Assembly (NCBI GenBank): GCA_028564705.1
Contig: JAPXFQ010000189.1
Coordinates: 1,198,501 to 1,262,500, forward strand
Origin: Apricaphanius iberus
Lineage: Eukaryota; Chordata; Actinopteri; Cyprinodontiformes; Aphaniidae
Reading direction: 5' to 3'
Length of the DNA stretch: 64,000 nt
In this document: in pieces, positions 36,938 to 51,537 of the stretch
Layout of the letters: the number at the start of each line of letters is the position of its first letter
Position numbering within the stretch: the stretch's first letter is position 1
The notes under the pieces: generated by a model
Told to the model about the DNA's origin: nothing
Seen by the model: only the letters and a program-made list of their open reading frames with translations
Database searches by the model: none
Position numbers and translations under genes: made by a program

Positions 36938-39900
36938 GGAGATAGAAGAAAGGCAGGCCACACGCCTTTGCTAATTGGCACAGTCAGACAGCGACGATCA
37001 TGAAGGATACAAGAAAAAAAAACATTTAGAGGCTTTCTAGATCACCTCATCAAGTCGGTGTCATTTAAATACAGTTAACATCCTCAGAAAAACACGGCTT
37101 TGACCTGAATTCCTCAGCTTCGTGTCACGCTTTCTTCATTTATAGCGTCTCTAAAAGGAACTCGGCTGAGTTGTTCATCATGAAAAAAAAAAGTGCTTGT
37201 TTTTCGTCATTGCAAGCTTTATGTGTCAAAACAGAAATCACAGCAGACTAAAAAGGCATAGAAGTAACGCCAGCTTCTCTATGAATATACCACCTTGGAA
37301 CATTTACACACAATACAGAGATAACGGGTCAGATTATGGATGCTCTTTGTGAAAAATCAAATGAGTTTATAGATGTTTTGAGCAGATATAAAAGGAACAA
37401 GGCATGAGTGGTTAAGTTATTAACTTAAAATGGCAAATATTCTTTATTACAGTTACACAATCCATCACTGACATTTTTTTAAATGCCACCTTTCATTTGA
37501 GTACATTTATGACAGACAGACAGACATTCCAATGTTTCCTTAAGAAATCTATCTAATATTCGTGCAAAACTGACCATAAATTTCTGCTTGGTACATGTCG
37601 AAGAGGTACGCACATTTATCAGGGTGCCAGCACCTGTGGTAGATGCTGTATGCCTCTCTCTAAAAACCTAAGTTTGGCACTTAGCTAATCCTGAGTAAGA
37701 CCTCTTATTTGACCAAAAAAACCTGAGGAAAAAACTGAAAAAGAAGCAATAACTTTGATTATTCTCAGAAGGAAAAAGAAGAGGCTACGGACAGGTCCAC
37801 GTTCAACTGCGAGTTGTCCAAGGACTGCCTCATGGTGTCACCCCCAATATGGGATTTTGTGCAGGTCTCTTAATCAAAACCACTTTGTGAAGCAGGTTTG
37901 CATTCTAAGACATGTCTTTTTTTAATACAGAGTGGGGATATATTATGGGAGGTTAATGGCTTTCCAGCATGTCAAACAGACCAAAAAAAATCCAGGTTAA
38001 ATGTACCCTCCAACAATGAAGCCTTAGAAAAAAACTGGGCCTTGAGTCCGTCACCCTTTGCTGACCTTTACACCTTTGCTGCAGCAAGCACCTAGCCACT
38101 GCATGGATGCAACTAGCTGCAACTCTAAATCCTGAAAGATACCCACACAGAAGGGGGATCCTGGGTATTTTGTGTACACCATCAGTCCATCTGAATTTTT
38201 ATGGCTATGGGATCGTGTTTTACGTCAGATAGCTATGGAAGCGAGGTCAGAGGAACAAGAAAAAGAAAAACCCTCGGCTACAAACTGTGTGTGCTTTTGT
38301 CAGCTGAGGGATGCAGCGAAGGGATCGAGGGAGCAATGGGAGGAGGGAGGTGAGGTATGGGGGGGGAGGAGAAGAGTGGAGGGGGGAAAAAGCCCTCAGC
38401 CAAGCCATCAAGTTGAACATTGAACTTCACAGTAGTAGCTGCCTTTCTATGCCTCTCCTTTTGATGTTACCTCCAAAGCAAAGGATCAAAGGCTTGGAGT
38501 GTGGCGTGGGGAAGTCCCAAGCTCTTAGCCTGCCAGCCTGTTATATATGCAAAAGTCTACGCCAAAAGAGAGCGAGTCAGGCAAAGAGGAAGAGACGGAG
38601 AACATGAGGCGCCGGAAGCTTGCATGGAATGTGGCTAATGCTGCGTTTTGTGTCTAATGAATGACATGGCGATGACGCAATCCGGCAGCCAGTTCCAGTG
38701 TGACGTAGAGTTAAGTGAAGTCCACACACACACAAGTTTTAGAGTAACTGGGTGCAGCAGCGGATATCGAGTGTGTTGGCTCCACAATACATACACCCTC
38801 CACCCCTACCCCCAACGTTCCTCTTTACATCCAACCCCCGACTGCTCTCCAACATCAAGAGGGTGTGAGAGAGAGAGACTGTGTCGTCTTGACATGAAGG
38901 TACTGTAAGGTGCGCCGCTGAAGAGACGACTAGAGTAAATACAGAGTGCACATGAAACCCAGGTTGGATCTCACCGGAGCGGAGACACACACTGTGGGCT
39001 CAGCTGGGCCAAAGAGGAGAGCAGAGGTGTGCTGAAACTGACAAACACACACAGACAAACACACCCTTTCCCCAAGGCTGTGGGATTAAGAGGTCCAGCT
39101 GGCTGACAGCAAGCCCTTCCTTTCCACGTATCACGTCGATCTGCCCCCCCCCCCTCGGTTTGGCTGCTTTGCAAACTCCATCCAATAGCTTATCAAGTAG
39201 CATTCCCGAATGCAGACTTCAGCTTTCCGAGATTCATTTTCTTTCAGATGATTTAGACATGATATTCCAAAGAAAAAAAGAAAAGAAAGTTGCAAATAAT
39301 TTGAAGTTGGGTTTCACAGAAAAATCAGGAAATACTGAAAAGCGATTAGGTGTGGGTTCACTGTATATTATTTTCCTTCCTCTTTGCAATTATGTCCTAC
39401 ATACTGTGTTTTTTTATCACATATAACTGCATTAAAAAAAACATTCAAGTTTGAGGTTGCAACATGTTAAGATGTTGGAAAGTCAATGACATTACTGATG
39501 TCCGCATCAGGTAACGCAGGGAGCGATTAGATGACCGATGGGGAACTGAACGCCAAGAAACTTTACTGCAGGAGTGACTTATTACAATAAACTCGCTTTA
39601 TACGAGTTAACATCTGCAGCAGGACATGGAGAGGGGCTGAAAATTTGAAAAACCAAATGTCGCTGGCAGGTGAAAGCCTGAGCTGCTCAGTTGATTTAGT
39701 GACTCGCAGGGAGCCTCACATTTAGTGTGTAGAATTTCCAAACTAAAAATATCAGAACATCTCATATTAGCTCTCACCAGTCGAAGCATCTCAGCCCCAA
39801 CGGTTGTGTCCACTTATACTGACAGGGAAATCCAAGATTAATAGATCTACATATGAAAAACTCTTCACCTTCCGCAACACTTAAAGAGCCAGAGTAAACG

Positions 39901-42900
39901 AGAGGCTCAAGAAGAAAAGGTAAGTTGGGAACCAGCAGGATTGTACTTTGACTGATTACACCCAAAGGATCCAGAAATTGAATGTTTGGCTAGAGAGAAC
40001 AGACACACCACAAGGAACACCACTGGCAAGGGCGGTTGTTACCACAGATAGGGTTAGGAATGGTATAAGAGGCAAGAAAAAGGAATAAAATCAGACATGG
40101 CAGCGGCATAAGGGCTGAATAAGAATTAGGGAGTGAGAAATGTAGAAAGCAGAGCGCAAGAGACAGAAGATGGGGGGAAGAAAATTCACAATGATGACAC
40201 GTAAGTGCAAAGAGCGATTAAGGATTTACTTTCAAAAGGACTCCCATTGATCTTTTTTGATAGACCCGCAATAAATCAAACCGGATTGACTCGCATGAGA
40301 ACCAAGCCTAATCCTTTAGTCAGATCCAGGAGAACTCCAACCAAACCAGCTGTTAATTTAGGCTTTACAAGATAAAGCAGGAGAAATCCAACCTGATGTA
40401 CCCTAGGGCAGAGGCTTACATCATCTCTGTAAAGCAATCAACTTATTGCCAGTTTGGAGAGGTAATCAGAGCACATACTGAGAGGGAGAAAGGGGGAGAA
40501 GGGAGGGATAGCTGGCCGGATGGAAGTGGAAAAAGAAAAGGGAGACAAGAGCTGGATAAAGAGGCTAGAAAACAGATGTGTATTGATATATGGAAGAAAA
40601 AGAGCTATTTTTCTGGATGTGGAGTATATATGCAGACCTTAAAATAACGGCAAACAAAACGTATACACAGTTGAACTCTGTTCATCAACCTGGTTTGAAA
40701 ATGAAACAGAAACTTGCAAGCAGAGCTGGTTTAGCCGAGAGAGGAAGACAAATTCAGTCCCCCTTCCCGCCCTCAGCGTCACCCTATAATTTCCAGGGAG
40801 GCCACACCAGACCTGGTCCCCATCCCCAGTGGCCAGTGCCACCCTTGCTGGGTCCTACCAGCCGTACTGTGGCGGCACCAATGCAAACCATAGCAATTAA
40901 ATTGCTTATTTTTGTCTGGTGGGGTGAAAAAAAAGATTTCTTTCTTTTTTCCTCCTTAGCTGTAAACCAGAGTACTGCAATAAACCAACCAGGCCTCACT
41001 GGGTAACCCATGTTGACGTCTTTCTTTCAGGTGCTTCAGCTTATTTCCCAGAGTGGCACAGCTCAGAGGCAATATGACAAAGTAAACAAAACAAAAGTTT
41101 TTCAGCTGCCATCAACAAGTTTTCTATTGCTTTTAGCAAAGGGAAGTAGCAACCGACCAGTTAGTGGGTAAATGTCGTTAAAGGTGGTATCTGATTCCTG
41201 GCTTTAAATTAATCTCTAAATTAAGCAACTGTTTCAACATTTTTTTAAAGAAATTTGGTAATTCGATCTCTAAAAAAGAATCTCAAGTAAGCTACTACAG
41301 AGATTACTAAAAATAGTTCTATTTTAATTTGCTAAAACACACAAAAAAGGGTATTTTCACAACTTTTTAGGTATTAGGGTCACCTTTGAATGAGACAAGT
41401 GTGGCAACTACAGTATACAGACTGGTCAAACCCAAGCCAAATTACTGATTACAGACTAGTTGACTTTCAACTACATAAACCTTTTAAAAGGACAGTTGTA
41501 TGGAGCTGTTTTTTACCCACCTCCATTTACATTGCATTTATTTGAGTGAAAATAAATGCTACCCCCCTAAAATAGTCTGCTAGGAAGGTGGTGCTTACCA
41601 GGAACCTTTGAATCAGGTTTTGTGGAGGGAAAGTACTAAAGATTGCTGCTAGAATGAGCTGTAATAGACTATAAATCTCTGATGTCTGCTTACAGACATC
41701 TCTCCTTCCTGAAAGAGGGAGTATATCCATCAATCACAGTACTATCAGTGATTTAACTTATTTTTAGCCTAAAAGAAAAAAAAAAACTACCATAAACTCC
41801 ACTCAATCAGTAAAAGATTTTAAGTTAAATACAAATGTAGCGAACACATGGGGCATTTTTTTATTATCAGAGAGTAGAACGGGGCGTTTGCTGAGAGTAC
41901 CGATCATCCAAAAACAACAGTTAAATTGCATACTGTGTGTGGACTGAACGTCATCGGGATACTACAGAGGTCTTACTTCCTCTTCTCAGATTTGCTGTGT
42001 GAAACCGCAAAAGGTTGCGTCGAGGATAGAGCACAAATAAACCACACAAACATCCACTGGGTTCGACACACGCGGAATCAAAGACTCATTAGCTCCCCCC
42101 GTCTTTAATGTCCTGCATGCAGCGCAAAAACAACCAGATTGGGACCGAAATCCAATCACGTCAGCCGCACGTGAGAGATGAGAAGAAGCAGGCCCTGGAG
42201 TCTCTGGCCTCTGTCCAAGAGAAAAACCAAACCTCAGGAGCACAGCAAACCACACATAAAATCAGCAGTCTCTATCCAGCCTAACATGACCCCAGCAGCA
42301 CACACAAACACACACACTCTTTGACCCAAGTCTATACCCTCCCCGTTACACTGTGTGCACACAGGGATCATGCCGACCTAAGCGGTGAGACTCTGGGGTT
42401 ACCAAATTGAGCGAGGCTTGGCGACTTGGGCTTTGACGTGGGCTTGTTGGTGTGTATGTACGTATGAACGCATGCAGGAGACGACCATGCTGCCACTTAA
42501 GCTCGGCTCACATCAGCCTGTGCTATCTTTAGCAGCCGGGCTAAACTTTTAAAACTGCACAACAACTCTTCCCCCCCGCCAGAGTTCCCCTCGTTCAAGT
42601 AAGACAGCCTGGCTCTTTGGCAGCGGCAGCCCACTGGCTACAAGGTCACACGATTAATTACACAGAAAGTGGTAATCTCACCAGACAGATGGCAAGCAGG
42701 CCACAGCTCAATTACTTTATGCCCAATTGAATCATTACTTACGTTATTTACCGAAATGTGGCACAGTGAAAAACACTGCAAAAAAAAAAAAAAAAGAGGA
42801 TTTGGGATGCATCAGGGAGGGGGTGGGGACAGAGAGGCAGATGTACTTCTTACCAAGCAACTGTGACTCGGATCAAAAAGCGTGAAGACTACAAGAGCGA

Positions 42901-45900
42901 CTCTGTTAGCTTTAGGGAAAAATTGAAGGTTTAATGCAGTGGTGCTGAGTGCCAGAAAAAAAAAAAACTCATCTTTTCTTTTCTGAAAACCAGAAGTGGT
43001 ACAGAACATCGGCCCATGTGGAAACAGCCGGCTCCCGGCAGCTCCGCCGAGGAAACCGCATGACAAGGGCAATTTAAAATGTTAGGAAAGTGTCTGTTTC
43101 TTAAAAGAGGGTCAGGAAAAGAAGAGAGTGGAGAGAGAGAAAAAGGCAGAGTTCTGGTTTTCCAGAGTTTTCTTTTCCTCTTAAGGGCGACTATTTTGAC
43201 ATTGGGAAAGAAACCCTACGGGCTCGCCTCCTTTCCTGAAAAGCTGTGAACAGTAAGTGCGGAGCAGTCTCATCCCTACATCCACACCAGTTCCCTGTAG
43301 ATGCCTTCTCTTTGCTCATCATTTCTTTTCGCTCATCCTGCCAACGGCTTCTGTGAACAATTAGAGGTTGAGTTTCCCAGCGTTTAGGACCGCAGCATCT
43401 CAATCTCTGGCCAGGAAGCTCAAGCGATTCAGCTGGCTCCCAGAGAGACAGAGAGAGAGTGAGAGACAAGATTCCCCTCAAGTTTAGGTTCTGACGTTCA
43501 GCGGGGCGTCTGTCGGCCTGTTTTTGATTTACCGCGACCACAGAGCTAAATGACGGCAAAATAAAAGTGCTGACTCGACTCCTAAATGCCAAGCGTGAAA
43601 GATTTCTGAATGCGAGAGGACCGACTCTGCTGTGTTCTCAATTAGCAATTGAAATCAACAACTGATTGTTGCAAAATATGATTTTTGCAAAGCGTGCACA
43701 TGAAAATGGTCCGTGGTTACCTAAAATTAGTAATGGGAAAATGTAGCTGCATGGGAGCAAAGGGTTTTACAGGTTTTTCTAAGCTCACTGAAGCAAAACG
43801 TTAAACACTTCTTGAGTTAGTCTTGTTGAACTGTTGATTATAAAAAATTGGGAACAGTTTAGAGGCCCGTTTTCCCAACTGTAAAATGATATCCAGGATC
43901 ACCGAGAGCACTTCCAAGATCCCCCCCCCCCCTTGTCTGAGTCAGGGTGAGGAATTCCACTAGCTAATAGATGGTAGACAGCAGTTGTTCTCCCATGGGG
44001 TGGAAGAGGGGCGGCAGCAAGCACTTGGGAAGAAACTCCAAGGCAAATCTGGAGAATATGATGCCTACATCTGCAAATCTACTGTTAGGGATTTTGGACT
44101 TCGAAGGATTCAAGTTTATCTCAAAAGGTGAGGAGAGATTTATGGATCTCCTCTGAGAAGGACTTGCAAGATCCCAAATTTATAACCTCTAAACAGAGAG
44201 GAAGGTCAAAGGTTTCCTGACGGATTTTCTTGTTGCGTTATTGATCAGTAAGAAAGAGAAGCAGCTTATAGATTGAATGTTTAAAATACTCCAGCCAATC
44301 GATTAACCTTTGAAATAAAAAACAAATTCTAGACTTTTAGCAACAGAAATTTAGATATATCACTGAGAATAGCACAAAATAGGATGATCATCTCTGCAGC
44401 TTGTATGTTTTTGCCGAGTTCCTTCTGTCTGAGGATTCTTGTCGACGTTGTTTGCCAGTGGCCCACACTTGACCATGGACCTTGCGCCCCCCCTCCCCAC
44501 CCAGCTGCTGCTGTAGCAGTGCATGGGTGGCACCTGTCTTTAAAAAAGCCTCGGCATGCACGGCGACTCCGGTTTCTTGAGGACGAGTGCCTCGCAGTCA
44601 GGTGACGCATGCGCTAACGTGCACTGACCCCCCCCCCCCCCCCGACACGGACTGCAATTCGACCGACCAAACAGAAAGACACTCGAACACGATGGCAGCC
44701 ACTTAAAGAGCTTTGGCTTTGCTGCGAGGGAGGTCATATTCTCTCACTTCTCTCTCTCGCTCTCTCTGTCTGATAGAGAAACCCTGCCCAAGAGTCAGGC
44801 TGTGGCTTTAAGCTGTAAACCAAAGCTTCCCTCTCACCCGCTCTAACCGCTGTTTTTGCATACCGCTCAGCTTGTGTAACCATTCAGTGGGTTTTGCACC
44901 ACCAAGACAATGGCTGTTTAACAGACCAGGAAGGCTAAAGCGAACTAATGTCAGACTTCAATCTAGCAGATTCAAGGATTCTTAGTAAAAATCACTCAGA
45001 GCATTAAGAGACAAGTTCAGGGCATTCAGTGTCAGTGTTATCTACTACTTAGTAAATCAAAGCTGAGAGTTGAAATTGGTGGGTCACAGCAAGGATACAC
45101 CTGCTGCGTAGACATTTTGCTTAGGGAGGTGGTGGTGGTGGTGGTAGGTGGGCGCTGACAGGACCTGATTGAGCTCTTGCTATGGCAAAACACTCTGGTA
45201 CTCACTCTGCTGCCCAGCAGACCACAGCCACGTTTCCGCACCTCATTTGCAAAGCAATTCCGCTTCGCTCCCGCTCGGTGCGCTCAGTGAATCTTTTTGT
45301 CATTCCCGCGAGCAGGCTCCATTGGCTCCGTCCGCTGAGACGCCAAGCATCGTGGAGTTTGGAAAAGACTGCAACCGGGTCTCAAGGAGACTGCTCTGCG
45401 TCCTAAGAGCATCATTACACGAAGTTTCCCCCCCACTCCTCTCTCTTACCGGTCCAACACGCACCCACCTGTCCCCCTGCCTGACTAATGTGCCCTGACA
45501 CTCGTACATCACCCGTAAATTGGCCAAATGAATTAAACACGGCCCCTGCTTAGCTTTACGGGCTTTAAATTGATTTTCTCCTTTCCATGTCTGTCCAATA
45601 ATTGCATTTATCCATCTTGTTGAAGCCAGGTTTACACACTCTCACAAAGATCATGCCAATCCCACGGATACATTTTCCGCTCTGGTGGCAAGAGTGTGAG
45701 AGATTTGTCATTGGATCATAACAGGTAATTCAAACAACAATTAGCTTGACACCACCGTCATATGTCAATGTCTGGACCCTAGTTGGACAGGCTTTCACTA
45801 GGAGCTATAAGCTGTTTTCCACCTCATCTGTCTTGGTGTGACGAACAGAGCCCTGTAATTCTTTTCTTTATCTACCATCCAAGCCTTCACGTTGGAACAG

Positions 45901-48900
45901 CAAACACCCACAGCAGGAAAGGAAGCAGTGGCCACGAGTTCAGGTTATTCAAAGACTGATTTGTACCAAAAGTAGCAGAGCTGTTAGCATCAGTGGGGGT
46001 CATCTCCACACTTGTGAGTGTTTGAACAGAAGTGCATTACACACTGAAGGAACCGGCAATGTGGGGGGAGTGGGGGGCAATGGACAATTCAGCTATGTAA
46101 ACATGCAGCAACTTCCTTCCCTCCAGTCCTTCAGGCCTTGCGCTGAGACAAGTCACTGTTTAAACAGCACACACAGCATTCCTGTGCCTGGGTCCCGGCC
46201 AGCTGCTGCATCCTAACTGCAGGCCGGCCCGCCTGCCTGAGCAGAGACAGACACAAGGCCTTACACCGGCAAGGGTCATCCACAAAAAACAAAAGCGCTT
46301 TTATACACATCCAAGCCTAGATTCATCTCCAGGAAAACGCTCCTGAGGGCCTGGGATGCTTACTGCTGGTAATTGCTGACCGATATGGTCTGATGGACCT
46401 CCCAAGGAAGAGAGATTAGTGAAAATCATCCCAAGCCTGAAGGATCCTTCCAGAAACCACTCGATTCCGTGTATAATGACGAAGCTGGAAATTTATCTTT
46501 ATTGTTATTTGAAAGATGCAAAGTGTGGCAGACAATAAAGATAGAGGAAGCAGTAAAGAGATAAAAAAAGTCTCCTTGTTCTAAAGTGCACGGTGACGTG
46601 CATCACATGACACGAAGGCCATGTCTGTCTAGTGATGCTGATCTCCAACCTTAACTGTCATTATATCTTGGCTGCACGGAAACTGACCTTTGGTTTGCTT
46701 ACCAAAGGACAGTAAACATCTTTACGCATTTATAAATGGTCTAAAATAAACAGCAACATTTTTACCCGAGCTGAAAATTAATTCTAACCCAAGCAATTAA
46801 ATGATGCAATTGTTTGACTTTTGTTTATACTTTGCACCACACCTCATTGGCAACAGTAGCAAAACCATTTGTAAAATTAATTAATCTTTTATTGCAGGAG
46901 AATAATCTAAAATTCTACACTAAGGATTTTTTTTCAGTAAATCACAGTTTCCATAATTGCTTTCATTTCTACAACTTCCTATAAATGTTGATTTGTAATT
47001 ATACTACAGGTCATCATTTTGTGGCTTCAAATTTACAATCCAATGAAACATGGAATCATACATCACTTATTCAGAGGCCAATTTCGTTTAGTCACTCTTC
47101 AAAATGGGAAATAAGACAGATCATAAATATTGCTTACATATTTACTCATATCTATTTTAAGAGCGTATTAAAACCAGAATTGTGATACACAAGGCTGGAA
47201 AAATGTATACTAATACTTGTAAAATGTACTTTAAGCTTTTTTAAACATTACCAGGGATTCTAAGAATTATGGAGAGTGTCAGATTTCTTAAAGATCCTAA
47301 AAGGCAGAGGCCAGAATCTCCAAACTGTTAGCTTAGTGGTTTTTCAAACCAAATCTGAGGTTTTAATAACAGTCACCAGGAAACCTGCTGGAATAAGACT
47401 TTTGTTCCATTCAGGATCGGGATCCATCATTTAGAAAACAGGACGTAAAATATTCACTCTGACTTTCGCCTGAGCCTTAGCATGTAAATTTAAGTTCTGG
47501 AAACGTGCTGCACCAATCTGTGTCTAATGTTTAACACAAAGATCTAGTGAGTCATCTGTCATTCATAGAGGCTTGGTTTTATTATAGGGTGGCCCTAATC
47601 ACAGTTCTCCTCAATGCAGACACAGTCCGAGCTGCCAACCGCGGGTCATTATTCCAATCAAACAGCAATTTCAGGGTGGCCAGATTCCATTGTTTTCCAC
47701 CTCAGCAGTGCCACATTCCCAGTTGCTTGTCTGTCTGCCAGTCCACTTGGTTGGTTTTTCGGCTCTGAATCCATCTCTGTGCGTGCCTTCGGGCCAGAAG
47801 GCCAGGGCCACTCATCTCACCTCGGGACAGTTGTCCAAACAAGACGCTCCTTTCACTCCTGATCCCTCGGGGGGAGAATGACAATTGACAATTCACTTCC
47901 ACGAGTCAATTTGTTCACTATCGGAGTTGACCCTGAGTGCTGCTGTCACGCTTGCCTCTAACCGCGGAGGACTGAATACACAATGAGGGGTGGCGCGTTC
48001 AAATCCAAATGATATAACTGTGTTCCAAAGTAAGTCTTTGAAACTGGTGTGAAAGGAGAGGAAGAAAACGGAAGAAAATGGTTTGAATTTTTTTTATTAG
48101 CAGTCGTTTTCCTGAATGCTGCATTCCATTTAAAACCCAACAAACCAAACTCAGCATGTGCGGACGTGGCAGCCTGTTCACATGACATGTTATTTAGTGC
48201 TGTACACAAGTTGACAGCTGTCTCTTTATAAGAGGCGCTTTATTATTGTGTGTAAATAGGTTTCTAACAGCTGGTTAAAGAGCTCACATGGGAATTTACT
48301 CTTAATCTGTTTTCCATTGGAATTGGTTCATCAACCAGAGGAGAGGGGTGGGGGTAAAAAGAAGAAACCCAGCACAGTTTCCACATTGCAGGGGTAGAAG
48401 GGGGGGGGGGGTGTTACATTTTATTAGCCTTGTGCATTTTCAAGTAATCTCGCCAACTTTTTTTTCTTTTCCAAATCCCAATATAATCCTCGGATTAGCA
48501 GATGAAATTATTTCTGTTTGCACCCTTAAAAGCTCCCCCTCACCTTTTTTGCAGCCAGCCACATATTCACAACCTTTTTTTTTCTCCCCTCAAACAATAA
48601 TAACACAACCGCAAAACAAGCGGACTCTCACCTCATTAGCGGACTCTCCTTTTTCTTCCAAAACCCCACACGCAATCGTGCTCTCGCTCCTCGGAGTTTA
48701 TCTGGGCCCCAATTAGAAGTTTAATTGGTGAGATTAAAAATACATCGAATGGAATTTTATCACCTTAAACTCTGGCCATTATGTGTTTAGCGCCCGCTTT
48801 TGCCTCCTTCCCCATCTGAGTCATTTGTGAACAGATTATCTTCATGCTGAAAATCCCCTGGCTGCCTTTAAGAGCGGAGATATAAACTGGACACAAAGGA

Positions 48901-48956
48901 AAACAGTTTTCATAATATGTTGCGAACCCTGTGCAGCTAAAGAGATGTTGAATAAA

Positions 48957-49880
48957 CACAATGGCTTGCAAAACTATTCACAGCCCTTGAATTATTTTTA
49001 TTTTTTTCCACATTTCCACATCATATTACGACAAACCTCCAGTCATTTTACTGGACTATATAGATCTACACAATACAGTGCATAATTGTGAAAAAGGGAA
49101 GAAAGAAAACCTTTTTTAGCAACCCAAATGATTGTAAGCCAATACTCTGCAGACCTACTACTTATTTTGCTGCAGTTACAGCTGCAAATCATTGGCATCA
49201 AATCTCGAGATTAAACTTCTAAACCATACCACTATAAGTGTAGATTTAACATAGATTCGTCGATTCAGGTACTGGTATCAGGGCCAATACCGTTCTGATG
49301 TACTTGTATCGGTATAAGTTAATCGACACCAAGAACCAATTCTTAAAACGTGGAAACTGCAATAATTTTACAGAAAATGCTTCTTCATCACTTGGAATTT
49401 TTGTTTTGTGGTCTTTTTTGTTAATATTTTATTTTCTTGTCACCCATCATTTGTTGCAACGAGCAGAGAAGAATCTAAAACCCCTCTTTCAATTCACTGC
49501 ATTTTTTTTTTGTGGTAGAAGGATCAGTATTGGTACTGGGTATCGGCAAGTACTCAGATCCAAGTATCGGTACTGTATCGGTTTGAAACAATAATAATAA
49601 TATTTAAGGTTGTTTTCCTTAAATATACACATTTCATACAGGGCTACCTTTTATTTTGCTTAATCCATCAACCTTAAGTCACCGGTCAATTTCACCATTT
49701 CTGCTTAAGAAAGGCATTCCCACAGCATAACGCTGCCATTGCAACTTTTACGGCAAGGACTGTTTTGAGCAAATGCCAACAAAAAAAACGTCAGATTTTT
49801 TTTTATATTTGACCCGAGCACCTCCTACACACATTCACTGCATGGCTTTAGACAAACAGCATGGTAACTTCTGAAGATGA
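48957..49880 (-). mobile_element. Tc1-like relic with a nested repeat
   Basis: The left end has ATGGCTTGCAAAACTATTCA then CAGCCCTTGAA, and GTGCATAATTGTGAAAAAGG. A GCAGTTACAGCTGCAAATC segment follows, which is the reverse complement of the 3' part of Tc1 transposase genes, so the coding sense is minus. The Tc1 body resumes at 49690-49880 with TTCCCACAGCATAACGCTGC and GACCCGAGCACCTCCTAC. Between them, 49245-49610 is foreign and rich in GGTAC/TATCGG words, so it is a separate element inserted later. The other terminal repeat is missing. Confidence 0.75.
49245..49610. repeat. nested TATCGG/GGTACT-rich element inside Tc1 relic
   Basis: AGGTACTGGTATCAGGGCCA lies near the left side. On the right are TTGGTACTGGGTATCGGCAA and CCAAGTATCGGTACTGTATC. 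I recognise this as the type of text in a common fish non-autonomous element. Exact ends and target duplication are unclear. Confidence 0.45.
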
Positions 49881-51537
49881 TGTGTTGCGCTTTTAAAGGT
49901 ATTAAAGTAACAGAGAATGAATATATATTACTTTTGTAAGTCAAATGCTGCAAGGACCCAAATTTTATGTACAAATTTTTGTTTGTTTATAAGATAAGGA
50001 AATGATTTTGTTTCATGGCGCAAAAAGCAGTAGATGAAAACAAGTGGAAAGGGAATGAGAGGATGAAACAAGCATGAATGAGATTCTTCCTCCACGATAT
50101 TATGTTTCAGGGCATTTTTTACCGCATCTATAACAGGCTGGTGTACCACAGGTGTTCCCTGCACACTGGCACAGCTAGTCATTATCTGGCCCAATGTGAT
50201 CATTAAGAGCTGAGATGGCAGCGTGGCACCTCCTCCCCGTGTGCGCAGACACATACATAATCTGGTGGGGAAAAGGAGACTCAAGGATTCCTATCAGTTG
50301 CAATAAAAATAGTTAAGAGGAAGATGGGTTGGGGGGGGGCTTCCTTTCTCAGTGAAATTCATGTCAGTGCTGGTGCACTTTGACCCCTTCCAAACACTCT
50401 CTGCTATCCAAACAGAAGGCCCACGCTACCGGAATTCCTCCAGCATCACGGGAGATTTTTTTTAGGGCTTAATTTTTCTCGATGATGACGAGGGTGGGGA
50501 AAAAGGAACATGGAAGCAAGCGGGAACCAAATGGTGGTGGTGGGGGTGGGGGGGTGGTGGGGGGGGGGGTTCGCATTCAAAGGCAGAAGCCACACACGAA
50601 CGTCGTCAAGTGATGATTGAAAACTGAATTCTCCTGTTCCAATCCGTCGCCCCCCCCTCCTTTTCCTTCACACACAGGAAGATAAATGTGAAGCCCAGGG
50701 GCACTATTGTTTGGACATCTAACCAGGAACTGTCGCTGCTCTCATTGCCCTGGCATTAACAGCAATTATGCGGTCTATTCAGGAGGCTTTTGTGCATCCG
50801 ACCCCCACCACCACCACCGTGGGCCCTTCACTCGCACACGCAGAGGCCTAGCACACATTTCCCGCTTTTCTCTGCTCCCTCCCACTCCTCTGGTGGTGAA
50901 CTCATTTGGCTACTGGACCCATTATGAATGAACTTACAGAACCATTCAGGCAGGCAAAAGAAACGTGCATGCCGAAAGTATTTCTGGACTGATGTCTGAG
51001 CTCAAAGAATGCCTCACTCCAATGTTGTACACATGCAGTCAGATGCACATTTGAAAAAAAAACATATTTCTTTTTCTGCAAGGGAAAAAAGAAAAGTCAG
51101 GGTGATAATCTTCTGAAACCAGGATTATCCAAACCCCCACCCATAACCTTTATATCTAAAAGAAGTAAATCAATAGTCATTAACTTTGTCTTTTCAGCAG
51201 ATGCAGGGCTGTTGTGCTGCCAATAAGAAATATAAAATCTTCAACGATCACTTCAGTTCATCTTATCACCGTTTTCTGCAAGTTTGCAAAAGGTTGGGGT
51301 TTTCAATGACGGGCACTGGTTGATTGGTGCTTAACAAACCCAAATATGTTTCAGCTTTTCATAACTCAACAATTACTCATGTGTGCAACAAAAACCCACA
51401 AAACAAACTGGCTATACAGGCGCCAAACCTACACAGCACCATGCAACATTGATGGACCTCATGTGATTGTCTGAGCGGCATGGCAACAAATTCACTCATC
51501 GAGAAATTTCCACGTAAGTCATCTATTTTGGTTAAGA
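49881..51537. other. tcf7l2 intron 3; no gene seen
   Basis: G/T simple sequence at 50533-50571. No exon or recognised repeat otherwise. Confidence 0.4.

Larger units (their letters stand above)
34661..48956. other. tcf7l2 intron 3, long stretch with few repeats; no gene seen
   Basis: This is the largest part of the intron without a recognised mobile element. It holds G47 at 36890-36936, C16 at 44628-44643, a GGT run at 45127-45144, a TCF/LEF consensus at 38484-38492 and balanced non-repetitive DNA at 36290-36890, 45540-45760 and 48690-48900. The longest frames (138, 133 and 109 codons) have no domain and lack splice support. I searched for the LHFQSGSTHYSAY-type exon known from mammals and did not find it. 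Confidence 0.45.

Noticed and set aside
43191..43592. 133-codon minus frame with Ser/Leu-rich text
   Set aside because: No recognisable domain, and part is GA/CT simple sequence.
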